The position numbers were made by a program, and so were the translations under genes. The notes below the pieces were generated by a model. The model was not told where the DNA came from. It searched no databases and saw nothing but the letters and a program-made list of their open reading frames with translations. From Saprospirales bacterium (GTDB lineage: Bacteria > Bacteroidota > Bacteroidia > Chitinophagales > Saprospiraceae), in the NCBI GenBank assembly GCA_003559985.1, contig PWJP01000096.1, forward strand, positions 1-6,134: 6,134 nt of DNA, read 5' to 3'. Of the stretch, positions 1-5,945 are shown one piece after another; the first letter of the stretch is position 1, and each line of letters opens with the position of its first letter.

Positions 1-18
1 CTCCCGGATTGCAAACCG

Positions 19-26
19 CAAAGGTA
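19..26 (-). promoter_or_regulatory. Possible -7 promoter box for a gene beyond the left edge
   Basis: Read on the minus strand this is TACCTTTG followed by CGG, a full match to the Bacteroidota -7 element TAnnTTTG. It lies about 30 bp after the ruvA stop and points away from ruvA, so it would serve the next minus-strand gene, whose start is not in the window. No TTTG or TTG lies at the expected 19-21 bp upstream, so the -33 half is missing or diverged. In many Cytophagales and Flavobacteria the gene after ruvA is the large gliding/secretion gene sprA. That identity is inference from known gene order and is not visible here. Confidence 0.4.
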
Positions 27-54
27 AGCAGGTCCGGAATTATAAGCGGTGAAT

Positions 55-645
55 TCAAGTCATAATCTTCAGTGTCGCTTTGATAAGTTGTTCAGTAGTC
101 AGATCTCCACGCTCTTGTGTCATCACCTTTTCAATGGCCTTCTTGATTTTGGATCGCTGAAATCCCAGCGCAAGTAAAGCCTCTATTGTCTCGTCAGTTT
201 CTCTCGCCAATCCGGGGGCTATTTTATCCACTGCAATCCCCCCTTCTTTCACAACTTTATCTTTTAAATCGAGTATTATTCGCTGCGCAGTCTTTGCACC
301 AATTCCTTTAACACTCTTAAAAAGTGCAATATTTTCAGAGAGTATGGCATTCCTTACCTCCTCGGGATTCAGCCCGGAAAGTACCAAACGAGCAGTATTG
401 GTACCCACGCCGGAGACTCCGATCAGATGGCGAAACATTTCCCGTTCAGCCAATCCCTCAAATCCGTACAATTCCATATTGTCCTCCCTCACATACAAAT
501 GTACGTAGAGTTTGACCGTCTCTTTTCCCAAAATCCTGGAATGTGTGTAAAGGGAAATATTTAACATGTACCCCACACCCCCTACATCAATAACCACATG
601 CGCGGGCCCCAGACCGGCCGTTTTTCCACTGATATAATCGTACAT
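55..645 (-). CDS. ruvA: Holliday junction branch migration protein RuvA
   Basis: RuvA binds four-way Holliday junctions as a tetramer and loads the RuvB helicase motors that drive branch migration during recombinational repair in the cytoplasm. The 196-residue product has the normal family length and all three domains. An N-terminal OB fold covers about residues 1-63 and carries the acidic pin (R53-E54-D55, equivalent to Glu55/Asp56 of E. coli). Two helix-hairpin-helix motifs lie at about 74-85 (LIGVSGVGTNTA) and 109-120 (FKSVKGIGAKTA) and contact the DNA backbone. A C-terminal UBA-like domain (about 150-196, with ALLALGF) contacts RuvB. The start is ATG with only a weak upstream AGGA, which is normal in this phylum. 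Neither ruvB nor ruvC is adjacent; in Bacteroidota these genes are commonly scattered. A promoter candidate lies just upstream, so the gene is probably transcribed separately from pyrF. Confidence 0.97.
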   Translation of the reverse strand: MYDYISGKTAGLGPAHVVIDVGGVGYMLNISLYTHSRILGKETVKLYVHLYVREDNMELYGFEGLAEREMFRHLIGVSGVGTNTARLVLSGLNPEEVRNAILSENIALFKSVKGIGAKTAQRIILDLKDKVVKEGGIAVDKIAPGLARETDETIEALLALGFQRSKIKKAIEKVMTQERGDLTTEQLIKATLKIMT

Positions 646-673
646 CTTCTGTCCTGTATATTAAAAATCAGCA

Positions 674-706
674 CGAATGTACGACACCACTACTTAAATA
701 TCCAAA
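674..706 (-). promoter_or_regulatory. ruvA promoter candidate (Bacteroidota type)
   Basis: On the minus strand TTTG (703-706) is followed by a 21-bp spacer and TACATTCG (674-681). This fits the Bacteroidota -33 TTTG / -7 TAnnTTTG consensus with one mismatch in the -7 box. Transcription would start about 20-25 nt before the ruvA ATG at 645. This is a sequence match only. Confidence 0.55.
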
Positions 707-754
707 CTTTCTTTAATGTATTATGATACGGTGGTTGGCCGATGGCGTGTGGCC

Positions 755-788
755 AGTTGTGAGTTTTGAGTTGTGAGTTTTGAGTTGA
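755..788. repeat. 14-bp tandem repeat, about 2.4 copies
   Basis: The unit AGTTGTGAGTTTTG occurs at 755-768 and again, identical, at 769-782. A partial third copy (AGTTGA) runs to 788. It lies in the non-coding gap between pyrF and ruvA. Similar GAGTTTTGAG / CTCAAAACTC-like repeats are familiar between genes in Bacteroidota; that is recollection, not a search result. No coding or regulatory role is evident. It could be copy-number variable or the edge of a degraded small mobile repeat. Confidence 0.85.
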
Positions 789-798
789 TTAGCGCTAA
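789..798. repeat. Perfect 10-bp palindrome next to the tandem repeat
   Basis: TTAGCGCTAA is a perfect palindrome that starts one base after the 14-bp tandem repeat. It could be a dimeric protein site or the end of a repeat element. Short palindromes also occur by chance, so only its position beside other repeats makes it notable. Confidence 0.4.
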
Positions 799-884
799 GT
801 CCTTTGTTGACAGCATAATATCGAATATTTTGGAATTGTAGATTTAGAGGGATTTTGTTGGCGCATGGAACGGGGGTGATTCAA

Positions 885-913
885 ATACGCACGGCCGTGC
901 ATATCTACAGATA
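885..913. repeat. REP/MITE-like palindrome downstream of pyrF
   Basis: The core GCACGGCCGTGC (889-900) is a perfect 12-bp palindrome. It extends to 20 bp (885-904) with one mismatched pair, 888/901. A second small hairpin overlaps it, TATCT (902-906) and AGATA (909-913) around a 2-base loop. It lies about 20-50 bp beyond the pyrF stop. GC-rich palindromes of the ACGCACGGCCGTGCGT kind recur between genes in Bacteroidota, in keeping with REP-like or non-autonomous mobile elements, although I cannot count genomic copies here. As RNA it would fold into a strong stem on either strand and might protect or end the pyrF transcript, but there is no U-run typical of an intrinsic terminator. Confidence 0.6.
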
Positions 914-934
914 CAAAACCTGCAATTCATTTGG

Positions 935-1744
935 CTATTTCAACAAGATGCTGGCCATTTCTTTTTGGAGTTGCTCTGCTTTCCTGGCTGCGGCAGATTG
1001 AAAATCGGGGCCGGAGGAGGCGTAAATTATGGAACGGGAAGAATTTACCAGGATGCCGACATCATCGGTCATGCATTTATTACAAACTTCCTCCAGGGAA
1101 CCGCCCTGCGCACCCACGCCAGGGACGAGAAAAAAGTGATCCGGGGCTGTTTTTCGCATGAATTCCAATTGCTCGGGGCGAGTGGCTCCACATACAAACA
1201 TCAATTGTTCGGGATCGGCCCAGCTTACAGCTTTCTGAGCGACTCTGGCATAAATAGGTATTCCTTCTGCATCAGTCAAAAGTTGAAAATCCATGCTGCC
1301 GGGATTGGAGGTAATCGCAAGTAGGATGGTCCACTTCCCCGGATAATTTAGGAAGGGTTCAACACTGTCCCTTCCCATGTAGGGAGCAACTGTAACGGCG
1401 TCAAAGTCCAGCTGTTCAAAAAAAGCAAGGGCGTATTGATGCGTAGTATTTCCGATATCGGCGCGCTTGGCATCCGCAATTAGAAAGTGAGAGGAAGGCA
1501 GTAGCGCCCGCGTTTTTTCCAGTGCATCCCATCCCCCGGAACCGTATCGTTCGTAAAATGCGGTATTGACCTTGTAGGCGACACAATGATCTTTGGTAGC
1601 CTCGATTATGGCGGCATTGAATGACACCAGCCCCTCGAGGTCTTTATTAAACCCAACGGGCAACTTATCAATATCAGAATCCAGTCCCACGCAGAGGAAA
1701 CTATTTTTTACGCCTATTTGGGAAATGAGGGTTTGACGGTTCAC
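935..1744 (-). CDS. pyrF: Orotidine 5'-phosphate decarboxylase (PyrF, type 2)
   Basis: PyrF catalyses the last step of de novo pyrimidine synthesis, decarboxylating OMP to UMP in the cytoplasm. The 269-residue length and sequence fit the longer type 2 (mycobacterial-like) subfamily; the E. coli type has about 245 residues. The active-site motif DAKRADIGNT is at 91-100 (D91, K93, D96). L21-D22 and K58 fit the substrate-binding strands, VPGVGAQGG at 207-215 fits the phosphate loop, and R237 fits the phosphate-binding arginine. The start at 1742-1744 is GTG. No in-frame ATG lies between it and an in-frame TAG a few codons upstream, and the residues after the GTG align with family starts. An ATG two bases upstream (1744-1746) is out of frame and meets TGA at once. 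The gene follows the NifU gene by 10 bp, so the pair is probably one transcript. There is no Shine-Dalgarno sequence. Confidence 0.96.
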   Translation of the reverse strand: MNRQTLISQIGVKNSFLCVGLDSDIDKLPVGFNKDLEGLVSFNAAIIEATKDHCVAYKVNTAFYERYGSGGWDALEKTRALLPSSHFLIADAKRADIGNTTHQYALAFFEQLDFDAVTVAPYMGRDSVEPFLNYPGKWTILLAITSNPGSMDFQLLTDAEGIPIYARVAQKAVSWADPEQLMFVCGATRPEQLEFMRKTAPDHFFLVPGVGAQGGSLEEVCNKCMTDDVGILVNSSRSIIYASSGPDFQSAAARKAEQLQKEMASILLK

Positions 1745-1754
1745 ATAAAAAGTT

Positions 1755-1994
1755 TTAGACTACGGCTTTGACTTTTTTGATTTGGGGTATTTTTTGCAGG
1801 ACGGCCTGTTCGATACCCGCGCGAAGCGTCATTTCGGACATATTGCAGGATCTGCATGTTCCAAGCCAACGGATGTGCAATTCCCCACAGAGGGTAATAT
1901 CGACCACTTCGACATTGCCCCCGTCTTCCTCCAGATGGGGCCTGACGGTATCAAGCGCCTTTTCCACCTTTACTCTCAATTCTTCATCTTGCAT
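1755..1994 (-). CDS. NifU-like (Nfu-type) Fe-S cluster scaffold protein
   Basis: This is a small free-standing NifU C-terminal (Nfu) domain protein of 79 residues. Proteins of this family hold a [4Fe-4S] cluster between two subunits through a CxxC motif and pass it to apo-enzymes in the cytoplasm. C47-R-S-C50 is that motif, set in the usual context GTCRSCNMSEMTLRAGIE. The N-terminal helix followed by LEEDGGNVEVVDI (21-33) is also characteristic. A third cysteine, C36, lies outside the motif. Unlike NfuA of E. coli it lacks an A-type domain, so it is the minimal form common in Bacteroidota. The ATG start gives the expected N-terminus. The Mrp ATPase gene lies 87 bp upstream on the same strand and pyrF 10 bp downstream, so Fe-S transfer together with Mrp is a reasonable inference. 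Confidence 0.94.
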   Translation of the reverse strand: MQDEELRVKVEKALDTVRPHLEEDGGNVEVVDITLCGELHIRWLGTCRSCNMSEMTLRAGIEQAVLQKIPQIKKVKAVV

Positions 1995-2019
1995 ATCTGA
2001 GATGATTTATTCCGGCCTG

Positions 2020-2027
2020 CAAAAATA
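2020..2027 (-). promoter_or_regulatory. Possible -7 box of a promoter for the NifU gene and pyrF
   Basis: On the minus strand TATTTTTG followed by C matches TAnnTTTG and would start transcription about 20 nt before the NifU-gene ATG at 1994. The region 19-21 bp further upstream is A-rich with no TTTG; the nearest TTG is 29 bp away. The -33 half is therefore unsupported, and the genes may instead, or also, be read through from mrp. Confidence 0.35.
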
Positions 2028-2081
2028 AGGATTTTTTTAATTATTTTTTCAGTCATCAATCGAGGTCCTACTTCCGTCCCA

Positions 2082-3164
2082 TTACTTGACATCCACCATT
2101 CTGGTAGGACCGAGCAATTCGTTTCGTATGGCAGTTTGACGAACAGTTTTAACAGCTATCTCCTTGTAAATATCGCCCATTTCACCTCCTTTCTCCACAG
2201 CAGGCACACCCTTGTCACCGCTTTCGCGAATGGACTGAACCAGGGGTATCTGCCCGAGTAAAACTGTTTCAAAAGTCTGAGCGAGCTTCTTGCCACCTCC
2301 CTTACCAAAAATATGGTACTTGTTATCTGGCAGTTCTTCCGGGGTAAACCAGGACATATTTTCTACTACACCGAGAATCGGCACATCAATGTTTTCAATG
2401 CGAAACATATTTCCCGCTTTTACAGCGTCCGCCAGTGAGACGCTTTGCGGAGTGGTAACGAGCACCGCACCTGTCAGTGGAAGGCTCTGCACCAGTGTCA
2501 ATTGTATATCTCCGGTACCGGGGGGGAGATCGATGACCATAAAGTCAAGTTCAGGCCAGCGCACATCACCGATAAATTGCTTCAAGACCCCGCTGAGTCG
2601 CGGCCCACGCAATACAACAGCCTGCTCCGGTTCAACCAAAAAGCCGATGGACATCACACTCAGTCCGTATTGTTCCAAAGGCTGGATAACGGGTTTTCCG
2701 TAGTGTTCGTAAATCTTGGGACGCTTACCCTCCAAATTGAGCATGGTCGGTATGGAAGGACCATACAAGTCAGCATCAATCAAGCCCGTTTTATAGCCGG
2801 ACTTAGCCAGTGCCAAAGCAAGGTTAACTGCCACTGTGGATTTTCCGACACCTCCCTTACCCGAAGCCACAGCAATGATGTTTTTCACCTGTGGAAGAGC
2901 AGAATTGGAACCGGGGCCCGAACCTCCTGATTTCATGTGAATATGAACCGAAACCTCCGGAAAATCACGGGCTATTTCCTCCTGGCAGCGAAAATTGAGC
3001 TTTCCTTTTTGTTGGTCATCAAGTCCCGAAGTATTCAGCGTAAAAAACACCTCTCCCTCCGTCACTTTCAGATCCGTGACCCGCTTGCCCTCAATTAAAT
3101 CGGACTGAGAACTCGGGTCCGGTATTCTCCTTAGAGCATGGACTATTTTGTTGTGGTCAATCAT
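2082..3164 (-). CDS. mrp: Mrp/NBP35-family P-loop ATPase, Fe-S cluster carrier
   Basis: Mrp/ApbC proteins are dimeric P-loop ATPases that carry and transfer Fe-S clusters in the cytoplasm. From the start chosen here the product has 360 residues. A MIP18/DUF59-like domain lies at about 1-75 (IPDP at 14-17). After a Gly/Ser-rich linker (79-87), the ATPase has the deviant Walker A GKGGVGKST (102-110), the switch DADLYGPSIP (130-139) and the Walker B-like IDLPPGTGD (211-219). I chose the ATG at 3162-3164 because the open frame upstream has only a GTG (3255-3257), and the 31 extra residues it would add do not resemble the family N-terminus. The cluster-binding CxxC usually found after ENMS is absent: here ENMSWFTPEELPDNKY (268-283) carries no cysteine, and C60 is the only cysteine in the protein. 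As far as I know the loss is typical of Bacteroidota. The NifU-type scaffold gene follows on the same strand. No convincing promoter was seen. Confidence 0.94.
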   Translation of the reverse strand: MIDHNKIVHALRRIPDPSSQSDLIEGKRVTDLKVTEGEVFFTLNTSGLDDQQKGKLNFRCQEEIARDFPEVSVHIHMKSGGSGPGSNSALPQVKNIIAVASGKGGVGKSTVAVNLALALAKSGYKTGLIDADLYGPSIPTMLNLEGKRPKIYEHYGKPVIQPLEQYGLSVMSIGFLVEPEQAVVLRGPRLSGVLKQFIGDVRWPELDFMVIDLPPGTGDIQLTLVQSLPLTGAVLVTTPQSVSLADAVKAGNMFRIENIDVPILGVVENMSWFTPEELPDNKYHIFGKGGGKKLAQTFETVLLGQIPLVQSIRESGDKGVPAVEKGGEMGDIYKEIAVKTVRQTAIRNELLGPTRMVDVK

Positions 3165-3276
3165 TTGTTTATCATATTTGAAGTAGAACGAAAAAAGGCC
3201 TCTTATGTTGACAAACGAATCAACTTCCAATCTGAACGGGTGGTCATAAGAAATCACTGTAAAACGGGGCTAAACT

Positions 3277-3340
3277 AATCAAACCACTGCCCAAATAAAC
3301 ATGAATTATCTTAAATCAACCAAACCATTTAATCAATCCC
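3277..3340. repeat. Three short AATCAA-type direct repeats in the divergent region
   Basis: AATCAAACCA (3277-3286), AATCAACCAAACCA (3314-3327) and AATCAATCCC (3331-3340) share AATCAA followed by a C-rich tail. The spacing is 37 and 17 bp between starts. The last copy abuts the -33 region of the receptor-gene promoter candidate, so a regulator-binding role is conceivable. The motif is short and the region A/C-rich, so chance is a real alternative. Confidence 0.25.
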
Positions 3341-3359
3341 CAAAAGATTAATAATTTTG
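3328..3359 (+). promoter_or_regulatory. Promoter candidate for the FecA-like receptor gene
   Basis: TTTA (3328-3331) is followed by a 20-bp spacer and TAATTTTG (3352-3359), then CGG. The -7 box matches TAnnTTTG fully and the -33 box differs from TTTG at one base. Transcription would begin near 3365, giving an untranslated leader of about 120 nt. I saw no convincing Fur-type inverted repeat around it, although an iron-regulated receptor might be expected to have one. Confidence 0.55.
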
Positions 3360-3485
3360 CGGCGATTTTATCCTAAGGGCAATAGCAGGAAGGGGCGATT
3401 TCTGTAAAAGTTGTCTAAAAAGGGCAAAATATTGTTTAACAGATTACCCTAATTCTACCTGCCAGAAACTAATGAAATAGTAGAA
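3360..3485 (+). other. Leader region of the receptor gene with internal repeats
   Basis: This is the presumed 5' untranslated region of the receptor mRNA. It holds two copies of GGCGATTT (3361-3368 and 3394-3401) and two of AAGGGCAA (3375-3382 and 3420-3427). GCAGG (3385-3389) and AGGG (3391-3394) could pair, nested, with CCTGC (3458-3462) and CCCT (3447-3450). No known riboswitch is recognised; conserved cobalamin-riboswitch elements were looked for and not seen. Only a poor Shine-Dalgarno-like stretch precedes the ATG. Whether the leader is structured is inference. Confidence 0.35.
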
Positions 3486-5675
3486 ATGATCAATATTAAA
3501 ACATTTATTGCTTATATCGGGGTTGTATTTTTTAGCGGGGGAATTCTAAAAGCTGAAGCAGACACCCTTTTGCTGATGGAGTTACAGGAAATAAGTGTGG
3601 AGGCTTTTAGAGAGGTAGGCAAAACCAAGCCAGTTTCGGAGTACACCGGGAACATGATTTTGGGCGGACGAAAACTGGAGGAAATACCCCTGAGTAATCT
3701 GCCTGCAAATCTCGGCGAAAAGGTTGGAAGGCAGGTTTTTTCTAAAATTCCGGGGGCTTTCATCTACGACATGGATGGATCGGGCAACCAGGTTAATATC
3801 TCACTCAGGGGATTGGATGCCCACAGAAGCTGGGAATTGAATGTGCGACAAAATGGCATAATTACCAATACAGATATGTATGGATATCCAGCCTCTCACT
3901 ACTCAGTTCCGATGGAGGCTGTTGACAGAATCGAGATAGTGCGGGGCACCGCTGCCCTGCAATACGGGCAACAATTCGGTGGAATGCTAAATTACATCCT
4001 TAAAACCCCAGACACGACCAGAGCAATTTCCTATGAGTCAATTAATACAGCAGGAAGTCACGGCCTGTTGTCCACCTATCATTCCATTGGAGGAAAAGTC
4101 GGCCAGCTAACTTATCAGGCTTTTTACCACAAAAGGGTATCTGATGGATACAGAGATAACGCGCGTTCAGAGGCAGAAGCACAGCATATTTCGTTAAACT
4201 ACCAATTTCCAAACAGGGACCTTTCTATAGGCGCTGAACTGTCGAGAAGCACTTATCTATACCAAATTCCAGGCCCTCTCAACGATGAAATGTTTGAAGA
4301 GAAGCCCAGAATGGCCACGCGCTTTAGAAATTTTTACTCGCCGGACATACTCATACCCGCTTTGAATATCAATTGGAGTCCAACTGAAAACACCCATTTA
4401 CAATTGACCGCATCAGGGGTTTTTGGTGACAGAAGTTCGGTTGTTTTTGCCGGAAACTCACTGCGGGAGGATGTCATTGATCCCGAAACCAACGACTTTA
4501 GCCCAAGAGATGTGGCAGTACATGACTACTACAGCAGAACCGCGGAACTTCGACTGCTTCAACACTATCGGCTGGGTGCATTCAAAAACGATCTGAGTGT
4601 TTCGGTCAGGTATTTTAATAATAAGAATATCCGAAGACAGCGGGGTGTAGGAACCACAGGCTTCGATTATGACCTCTCTGTACCAGGAGGTTTTGGCAGG
4701 GACCTCAGACTGGATAGTGAAAGTATTGGTCTCGCTGTGGAGAACCAGTTCTGGGTCAACGACCAATTGAGTTTTTCACCCGGTATAAGAATAGAACACG
4801 GCTCATCGGACCTGAGTGGTAGAATTGACTATATCGATGAGGATGAAGTACCCCTGGATATTCCCTATGAATTTATCACAGTCGGCTTTCACGGTCAATA
4901 CTACCTCGCCAACGGGGCCCGGTTTTATGGCGGAGTGAGTCAGGCAAACAGACCCGTTCTCTTTCAGGATCTGGTACCGGGGGATCCATTTTCCAGAATT
5001 TCCCGCGATCTAGAACACTCTTTTGGCTACAACGCTGAAGTGGGCTTTGAAAATCACACAGGAAAAAATATCCAATACAGCCTCACCTTATTTAGAACTT
5101 ATATCGGAGACAGAATTGGCAACCTGGTAGAGACCATTGGTGGTGATGATTTTTTGGTGAAAAGCAATATTGGAAACTCCAGAACGGACGGAATTGAAAC
5201 CTACATCAATTTAAATCTTCTGGAATCAGAGTACCTCCGTTTGAGTATTTTCAATTCAACTTCTCTGATGAGAGGGCGATACACTTCGGGGGAAATCACT
5301 TCCGGTGATGAAAATATAGCTTTGAGGGGCAATAGAATCGAGTCCGTCCCTACCTGGATAAGCCGTTCCGGTGGAATGCTGGAAATGGCAGGCTTGACGG
5401 CTATTCTTCAGCACCAATATGTAAGTGAAACATTTGCAGACCCGCTCAATACTGAAGAGCCAAACCCATCAGGAGCAGTGGGTCTGGTGCCTTCTTACAA
5501 CGTCTGGGATTTAAGCCTTTCATTGAGACTATCCAGCCAATTGGAATTTCGATTCAATGTCAACAACATTTTTGATGAGCAATATTTCACCAAGCGACCT
5601 ACCATGTATCCCGGTCCCGGAATTTGGCCATCTGATGGCAGATCCCTGTCAGCCACCGGGATAATTAGGTTATGA
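3486..5675 (+). CDS. fecA: TonB-dependent outer-membrane receptor, FecA (ferric dicitrate) type
   Basis: This 729-residue protein is an outer-membrane beta-barrel importer that takes up a substrate, most likely an iron chelate, using energy from TonB/ExbBD. A signal peptide covers about residues 1-25 (hydrophobic core 7-20, cleavage after AEA). A TonB-box-like segment follows (ELQEISVEA, 32-40). The plug domain runs from about 45 to 175 and has the family signatures IPG (88-90), SLRGLD (106-111) and VDRIEIVRGTAALQYG (146-161). The rest is barrel, with the segments RPVLFQDLVPGDPF and DRIGNL and the C-terminal YFTKRP-YPGPG-WPSDGRS, all typical of FecA-like receptors. The N-terminal STN signalling domain of E. 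coli FecA is missing, and no fecR or sigma-factor gene is adjacent, so control by FecIR-type signalling is unlikely. There is no carboxypeptidase-like or SusC extension either. The chain ends in Leu where many barrels end in an aromatic residue. The substrate is inferred from subfamily resemblance only. Confidence 0.9.
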   Translation: MINIKTFIAYIGVVFFSGGILKAEADTLLLMELQEISVEAFREVGKTKPVSEYTGNMILGGRKLEEIPLSNLPANLGEKVGRQVFSKIPGAFIYDMDGSGNQVNISLRGLDAHRSWELNVRQNGIITNTDMYGYPASHYSVPMEAVDRIEIVRGTAALQYGQQFGGMLNYILKTPDTTRAISYESINTAGSHGLLSTYHSIGGKVGQLTYQAFYHKRVSDGYRDNARSEAEAQHISLNYQFPNRDLSIGAELSRSTYLYQIPGPLNDEMFEEKPRMATRFRNFYSPDILIPALNINWSPTENTHLQLTASGVFGDRSSVVFAGNSLREDVIDPETNDFSPRDVAVHDYYSRTAELRLLQHYRLGAFKNDLSVSVRYFNNKNIRRQRGVGTTGFDYDLSVPGGFGRDLRLDSESIGLAVENQFWVNDQLSFSPGIRIEHGSSDLSGRIDYIDEDEVPLDIPYEFITVGFHGQYYLANGARFYGGVSQANRPVLFQDLVPGDPFSRISRDLEHSFGYNAEVGFENHTGKNIQYSLTLFRTYIGDRIGNLVETIGGDDFLVKSNIGNSRTDGIETYINLNLLESEYLRLSIFNSTSLMRGRYTSGEITSGDENIALRGNRIESVPTWISRSGGMLEMAGLTAILQHQYVSETFADPLNTEEPNPSGAVGLVPSYNVWDLSLSLRLSSQLEFRFNVNNIFDEQYFTKRPTMYPGPGIWPSDGRSLSATGIIRL

Positions 5676-5895
5676 TGCAATTGGGTAAAAGGGACATTGA
5701 CTTAAAGAAATTCCAGTAGTTTTATCAAGATCATTACATGGACAACCTATACCCTCCTCTGTGATATTATGTGAACAAAATGTGATGGATATCATTTTTC
5801 GATAAGGCATATTTTGAAAAATTCCGCTATGTGGAAAATCTGCTTTAGAACCCAAACAACTAAATACAAGCATTTGAAGAGCAATCAATTACATC
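5676..5895. other. Intergenic stretch without a credible gene
   Basis: This AT-rich stretch lies between the receptor stop and the ribF promoter candidate. All frames are short or unlike any protein I know. An ATG pair at 5672-5677, overlapping the receptor stop in an ATGA arrangement, opens a frame of only 15 codons. A weak hairpin, AAAATG-TGAT (5777-5786) with ATCA-TTTT (5791-5798), is followed by one more T and could serve as a poor terminator for the receptor transcript. It has a bulge and no GC-rich stem. Confidence 0.4.
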
Positions 5896-5931
5896 TTTGA
5901 GAAAAGCATTAAATATTTTTCACTACTTTTG
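5896..5931 (+). promoter_or_regulatory. ribF promoter candidate
   Basis: TTTG (5896-5899) and TACTTTTG (5924-5931) are perfect matches to the Bacteroidota -33 and -7 boxes. The 24-bp spacer is a few bases longer than the usual 19-21. Transcription would start near 5937 and leave a leader of about 90 nt before the ribF ATG. Confidence 0.5.
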
Positions 5932-5945
5932 CCTCATCACAATTA

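Noticed and set aside
755..788. CRISPR-like repeat
   Set aside because: The 14-bp units are directly abutting with no spacers, and there are no cas genes, so it is a simple tandem repeat.
931..1324. Plus-strand open frames opposite pyrF
   Set aside because: They overlap the conserved PyrF barrel on the other strand, and their products are low in meaningful motifs.
1995..2081. Intrinsic terminator between mrp and the NifU gene
   Set aside because: There are A and T runs but no stable GC-containing stem, so read-through is equally possible.
2290..2930. Two plus-strand open frames opposite mrp
   Set aside because: They are antisense to conserved Walker and switch motifs of mrp and their products look like shadow translations.
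3360..3485. Cobalamin riboswitch upstream of the TonB-dependent receptor
   Set aside because: The length is suggestive and such receptors often have one, but the conserved B12-box and core elements were not found.
3258..3485. Fur box in the receptor promoter region
   Set aside because: AT-rich stretches such as GATTAATAATTTT look loosely similar, but no adequate 19-bp inverted repeat was found.
4458..4766. Minus-strand open frame inside the receptor gene
   Set aside because: It lies wholly within a clearly coding beta-barrel region on the other strand and has no family features, so it is a shadow frame.
5670..5888. Minus-strand open frame of 72 codons after the receptor gene
   Set aside because: It needs a TTG start, lacks a Shine-Dalgarno sequence and runs into the end of the receptor gene. 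Its product resembles no family I recognise. It probably reflects chance in a non-coding gap.
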